Shown: in pieces, positions 61,064 to 64,000 of the stretch
How the letters are laid out: each line of letters opens with the position of its first letter
Position numbering within the stretch: position 1 is the first letter of the stretch
Assembly: GCA_019419585.1 (NCBI GenBank)
Contig: DXZQ01000014.1
Coordinates: 1-64,000, forward strand
Length of the DNA: 64,000 bases
Source: Collinsella sp.
GTDB lineage: Bacteria > Actinomycetota > Coriobacteriia > Coriobacteriales > Coriobacteriaceae
Direction of reading: 5' to 3'
Translations under genes and position numbers: made by a program
Notes under the pieces: generated by a model
What the model was told of the DNA's origin: nothing
Seen by the model: only the letters and a program-made list of their open reading frames with translations
Database searches by the model: none

Positions 61064-61094
61064 CAAAGAGTGCGGGAATTCCCCGCACTCTTTG
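61064..61094 (+). terminator. Hairpin, probable original tex terminator
   Basis: CAAAGAGTGCGGG, AATT loop, CCCGCACTCTTTG pair over about 13 bases. It now stands right of the IS, separated from tex by the insertion. Confidence 0.6.
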
Positions 61095-61119
61095 CCCCTT
61101 CGACAAAGTGGGGTATACT
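61092..61119 (+). promoter_or_regulatory. Promoter of the abi leader
   Basis: TTGCCC (61092-61097), a 16-base spacer and TATACT (61114-61119). Transcription would start near 61127 and run through the structured leader. Confidence 0.6.
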
Positions 61120-61126
61120 GTCCGCA

Positions 61127-61192
61127 GTGTGAAAAGCCTTCGTGCTTTTAGCGGCTGCGGGTACCTGTACCTACAGCCGCATTTTTCGTTTT
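61127..61192 (+). ncRNA. Structured leader RNA of the abi gene
   Basis: Two hairpins lie between promoter and gene: AAAAGC/GCTTTT (61132-61149), and GCGGCTG/CAGCCGC (61151-61180) with an inner GGTAC/GTACC stem. The second is followed by ATTTTTCGTTTT, so it can act as an intrinsic terminator that makes a free RNA of about 60 bases. It could be an attenuator or a small RNA partner of the toxin. I recall reports of structured RNAs in front of AbiF-like genes; identity with those is not shown. Confidence 0.6.
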
Positions 61193-61204
61193 GGAGGCTC
61201 GACT

Positions 61205-62338
61205 ATGAAGGAGCGCCCGCTCATCCCGGCAGAACAACAGGTCGCCCACCTCGCAGAGCGGGGCGTCCGCTTCGACATAATGAGCCCCGAGGATGCGGTT
61301 GCGTTCCTCCGCGACAAAAACTTCTTTTTCAAGGTCAAGGCGTTTGCGAAGGGCTTCTCAACGTATCGTAGCTCCGCGTCAGAGGGCTACGGACGCTACG
61401 TCAACCTAGACTTCGCCTACCTCGCCGAGCTCACCAGACTCGACCACCACCTCCGCGAGCACATCCTCTCGATGACGCTTGACATCGAGCACTACATGAA
61501 GGTCCATCTAAACCGGACGATGATGGACGACGGCGCCGACGGGAAGGAGATCCTCGACCTCCTCTTCGCCCACGAGAGGGTGCGTAAGGAGAGGATGCTG
61601 GAGGAGCGGTTCGATCCAAGCGGGTCAGAAACAGCCGTCGAGAAGATGAAAGCCATCGCCGACCGGCTAGATGGAGTGGGCGGCAGCGAGCGAGCGACGC
61701 TCTTCCTCGAGATGCTCCACATCGCCGAGGACCAGACTTTGGGGATAGACCCGGAGCACCTTGAGCGCAGCGTCTCGTACCTCGGAGACTCGAACTACAC
61801 CCGGAACCTCGCGAATAAGTATGGCAGACGCGAGGACATGTACGTCTGGAACTACCTGGAACTCGTCTCCTTCGGGGGAATCATCGCGCTTTACAAGTTC
61901 TACTTCTACGACCTCAGGAGGGAACGCAGCCAGGAGGCCGAATCCGTCAAGCAGCTCCTGTTCCCCGTGAAGGCCCTGCGCAACGCGGCCGCTCATAACG
62001 GCAACGTTCTGAACACGATCGGGCAGCGCCTACAGAAGCCCGTCGGCTCCATCGCGACGGCCGCGCGGGAGGAGCTCAGAATCGACCAGGAGCTCGTCGC
62101 CCTTACAAAGCGCTTCCCCGTCATCCACGACTTCACCGCACTCGTACTCTGCTTCGATAGAATCGTCAGCGATGCGGACGCGAGGTCGGAAAAGGCAGCA
62201 GGCCTGCGCACCCTGCGCGAGCGCTTCCTTGAGCACGCCGACTACTTCGAAAAGCAGATCGAGCTTGACCGAGGAATCAGGTTGCTGGGGGAAGTCATGC
62301 GCTCGGGAGCCGATGCCATCTCCTCGAGCTCCCTATAG
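61205..62338 (+). CDS. Abi_2 (AbiD/AbiF-like) abortive-infection protein
   Basis: A 377-residue phage-defence protein. The N-terminal half has the Abi_2 marks: a phenylalanine-rich patch (KNFFFKVKAFAKGFSTYR), YVNLDFAYLAELTRLDHHLR and the helix DIEHYMKVHLNRTM. The C-terminal half has a HEPN-type RNase motif RNAAAH (Arg259, His264). Such proteins stop growth of infected cells, probably by RNA cleavage. The ATG at 61205 has GGAGG 8 bases upstream; it follows a structured leader with its own terminator. It stands alone between an IS and a palindromic gap, the pattern of an acquired defence gene. Confidence 0.87.
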   Translation: MKERPLIPAEQQVAHLAERGVRFDIMSPEDAVAFLRDKNFFFKVKAFAKGFSTYRSSASEGYGRYVNLDFAYLAELTRLDHHLREHILSMTLDIEHYMKVHLNRTMMDDGADGKEILDLLFAHERVRKERMLEERFDPSGSETAVEKMKAIADRLDGVGGSERATLFLEMLHIAEDQTLGIDPEHLERSVSYLGDSNYTRNLANKYGRREDMYVWNYLELVSFGGIIALYKFYFYDLRRERSQEAESVKQLLFPVKALRNAAAHNGNVLNTIGQRLQKPVGSIATAAREELRIDQELVALTKRFPVIHDFTALVLCFDRIVSDADARSEKAAGLRTLRERFLEHADYFEKQIELDRGIRLLGEVMRSGADAISSSSL

Positions 62339-62742
62339 CTCTTCAGTCCCCTAATAGCCCCTTGCCACTTGGGCCCCGCTCGGACAGAGTGGGTTCGAGT
62401 AGGTTCGAGCAACTCAGCAGCAATCCGACTACCCGCTGCATGAAAACCGCAGCTCAGACGCATGACATGCCGTCCCATGAAGCAGCGGGTTCGGGTAAGA
62501 GTACGTCCGAGTGGTCAGAGTAGGGCCCGACTTCCCCCTCTTGGCGACGTGCAAAATCGCGAATATTCAGCATCTCTCGATAGCCCCGCGGTGCCTCAGA
62601 GAGCCATAAAAGCAAAAACGGCCCCGTTTTAGCGTCAATTAGAGCCAAAACGGGGGCCGTTCCGTGCTTCAACCAGCTGGTAAAAGCCTTTACCGTGCTG
62701 AATATTCGCGATTTTGCACGTCGCCGCAGGGGGTACCCTTGC
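62339..62742. other. Gap dominated by inverted repeats
   Basis: No gene. An ACCCGCTGC/GCAGCGGGT pair lies at 62431-62490 and the large repeat at 62543-62725. The tandem GGGTTCGAG-like motifs near 62395 do not form a tRNA. Confidence 0.65.
62543..62725. repeat. 183-bp element with 30-bp perfect inverted ends
   Basis: The arms at 62543-62572 and 62696-62725 are exact inverse copies over 30 bases (outer end GGCGACGTGCAAAATCGCGA). The interior has a second stem, AACGGCCCCGTTTT against AAAACGGGGGCCGTT, with one bulge. CCCCCT/AGGGGG extends the pairing outward. It lies between convergent genes. Confidence 0.85.
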
Positions 62743-63447
62743 TTACGGCAGGATATGGAAGCCCAGAGCGGCGATATCCTTGGCAAATCCGCGCACGGTA
62801 TCGAGCGAGACCTCGTACGGGTCACGTCCGATGTTCTTGCGCTTGGCCAGGATACTGTTGGGCACCGTGATGATCTGACAGCCGCAGGCCTGCGCCTGGT
62901 AAATGTTGATGAGCTCGCGCGTGGACGCCCACAGGACCTCGCAGTTTGGCTTGGCGGCGGCCTTCTTGACCGACTCCGTCATAAACGGAATGGGATCGAC
63001 GCCGGTGTCGGCGATACGGCCGGCAAAGAGCGAGATGATGGACGGCGTCTCGGCGTCAACGGCCTCGACCATCTCGTCGACCTGCGCGGGCGTGAAGATG
63101 GTGGTGACGTTGACCTTAATGCCGTCGGCGGAAAGCTTGCGCACCAGCTCGGCGGTGGACTCGCCCTTAGTGGTCACGCACGGAATCTTGACGTAGACGT
63201 TCTCGGCCCAGGTAGCGATCTCGCGTGCCTCGACCTCCATGGTCTCTACGTCGTCGGCAAAAACCTCAAACGAAACGGACACATCGGTGATGTGGGCCAG
63301 GACCTCCTTGGCAAATGCGCGGTAATCCGTCACGCCGCCCTTCTTCATAAGGGACGGGTTGGTTGTGAAGCCCTGAACGTTGCCGTTCTCGTACATGTCG
63401 AGCATGCCCTCGAGGTTTGCACCGTCAGCGAACACCTTGATTGCCAT
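62743..63447 (-). CDS. Transaldolase / fructose-6-phosphate aldolase-like protein
   Basis: A 234-residue single-domain aldolase. The Schiff-base lysine lies in ENVYVKIPCVTTKG; the N-terminal VFADGANLEGMLDMYENG and GFTTNPSLMKKGG, and the IISLFAGRIADTGVDP block, are typical of the small transaldolase group (types 3-5, TalC/FSA-like). Whether it transfers dihydroxyacetone to an aldose phosphate or works as a simple aldolase cannot be told. The ATG at 63447 has AAAGGAATC and CAGGCAG upstream. It is monocistronic. Confidence 0.88.
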   Translation of the reverse strand: MAIKVFADGANLEGMLDMYENGNVQGFTTNPSLMKKGGVTDYRAFAKEVLAHITDVSVSFEVFADDVETMEVEAREIATWAENVYVKIPCVTTKGESTAELVRKLSADGIKVNVTTIFTPAQVDEMVEAVDAETPSIISLFAGRIADTGVDPIPFMTESVKKAAAKPNCEVLWASTRELINIYQAQACGCQIITVPNSILAKRKNIGRDPYEVSLDTVRGFAKDIAALGFHILP

Positions 63448-63657
63448 CTGCCTGATTCCTTTCGCTTGCACATGGGCGTTAAACTGCTAAACACTTTACC
63501 TACGTTTATCAAGGCGTGAGCTGCGGTTTTTATCTTCTCGGCGAACGGCATAAACGCTTTAGCGTTTTTGAGCACACCCTCCAGCGGCAAAACGATTTTG
63601 CAGGGCGAGCCGATTTGAGCCGCCCGCCGCGGGTGAACGGTAATTGGACGGTTCCCG

Positions 63658-64000
63658 CTAGATCAACCCAAAGTGGCGCATGGCGGTGACGGTACCGTCG
63701 TGTGCGACGTCGTCGGTCACGTAGTTGGCGACCGCCTTGACCTCGGGCATGGCGTTGCCCATGGCAACAGCCGTCTCGACGGCGGCGAGCATGCCCAGGT
63801 CGTTGCCCGAATCGCCGAAGCCAAAAGTGCGCGCATTTCCCTCGCGGCCCAGATACGCCAGCGCTCGCGCCACGCCCACGCCCTTGTCGATGCCCTTGGG
63901 GCTCAGCTCGCGGTTTGCTTGCTGGGCTCGCTTGGAAGCTCGGCGGTAAACGCGTCTCCCAGTCAATCCGGCACCGCCGAGGCAAACCCCACACGCGCCC
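63658..64000 (-). CDS. HAD-superfamily (Cof-type) phosphatase, C-terminal part; continues beyond the window
   Basis: At least 114 codons, open at the window edge on its 5' side. The visible part is the last third of a Cof/YidA-type sugar-phosphate or flavin phosphatase: ELSPKGIDKGVGVARALAYL, the metal-binding motif GFGDSGNDLGML, AVAMGNAMPEVKAVANYVTD and the end DGTVTAMRHFGL. The substrate is unknown. It is on the same strand as the transaldolase gene, 210 bases upstream of it. Confidence 0.85.
   Translation of the reverse strand, partial: GACGVCLGGAGLTGRRVYRRASKRAQQANRELSPKGIDKGVGVARALAYLGREGNARTFGFGDSGNDLGMLAAVETAVAMGNAMPEVKAVANYVTDDVAHDGTVTAMRHFGLI

Noticed and set aside
62385..62520. Possible tRNA because of GGGTTCGAG-like motifs
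   Set aside because: No acceptor or anticodon stem can be formed; the motifs are tandem variants in an inverted-repeat region.

Overview
The window looks like a chromosomal segment of a high-GC gut Coriobacterium, most likely Collinsella or a close relative. I infer this from the gene content, the GC-rich coding style and protein sequences that read like Collinsella; no database search was possible. Most of the left two thirds is transcribed leftward.

Region by region. 0.1-7.2 kb: a phosphoglucomutase-family enzyme, a homocysteine S-methyltransferase-family protein, a DtxR-type regulator facing peptidase T, then an LCP ligase downstream of murA. 7.3-14.2 kb: a complete F1Fo ATP synthase operon with a recognisable promoter and terminator. 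14.4-21.2 kb: upp, sua5-glpK, a HicA/HicB toxin-antitoxin pair with a palindromic operator over its promoter, and prfA/prmC. 21.5-27 kb: an M20 peptidase with an amino-acid ABC importer, and an aldose epimerase. 28.2-34.2 kb: a cluster resembling the lactobacillal gallate decarboxylase genes lpdB/lpdC/lpdD (UbiX, UbiD, an LpdD-like domain) with a DASS anion transporter. Its LpdD-like domain is fused to an Idi-like NUDIX domain, which could supply the prenyl donor for prenyl-FMN.

35.70-45.99 kb is an integrated mobile element of about 10.3 kb. It carries a Tn916-type tyrosine integrase, a probable excisionase, an XRE regulator and a set of membrane/surface proteins. It is inserted in the start of a low-molecular-weight protein tyrosine phosphatase gene: 12 codons of the old 5' end remain at the left end, and the right end supplies a substitute 5' end that restores the reading frame.

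46-64 kb: the restored phosphatase, a TIGR04076-like protein, a pyridoxal kinase-like gene, a MarR-controlled heterodimeric ABC exporter, a LysR/SDR/OFA transporter/Gfo-Idh catabolic cluster, tex, an IS30-type insertion sequence, an Abi_2 (HEPN) abortive-infection gene behind a structured leader, a transaldolase-like enzyme, and a HAD phosphatase running off the window edge.

The intergenic space is rich in long inverted repeats. One family of about 150-170 bp (four copies) abuts the stop codon of the upstream gene every time and keeps its fold through compensating base changes. I see no tRNA, rRNA or CRISPR array.
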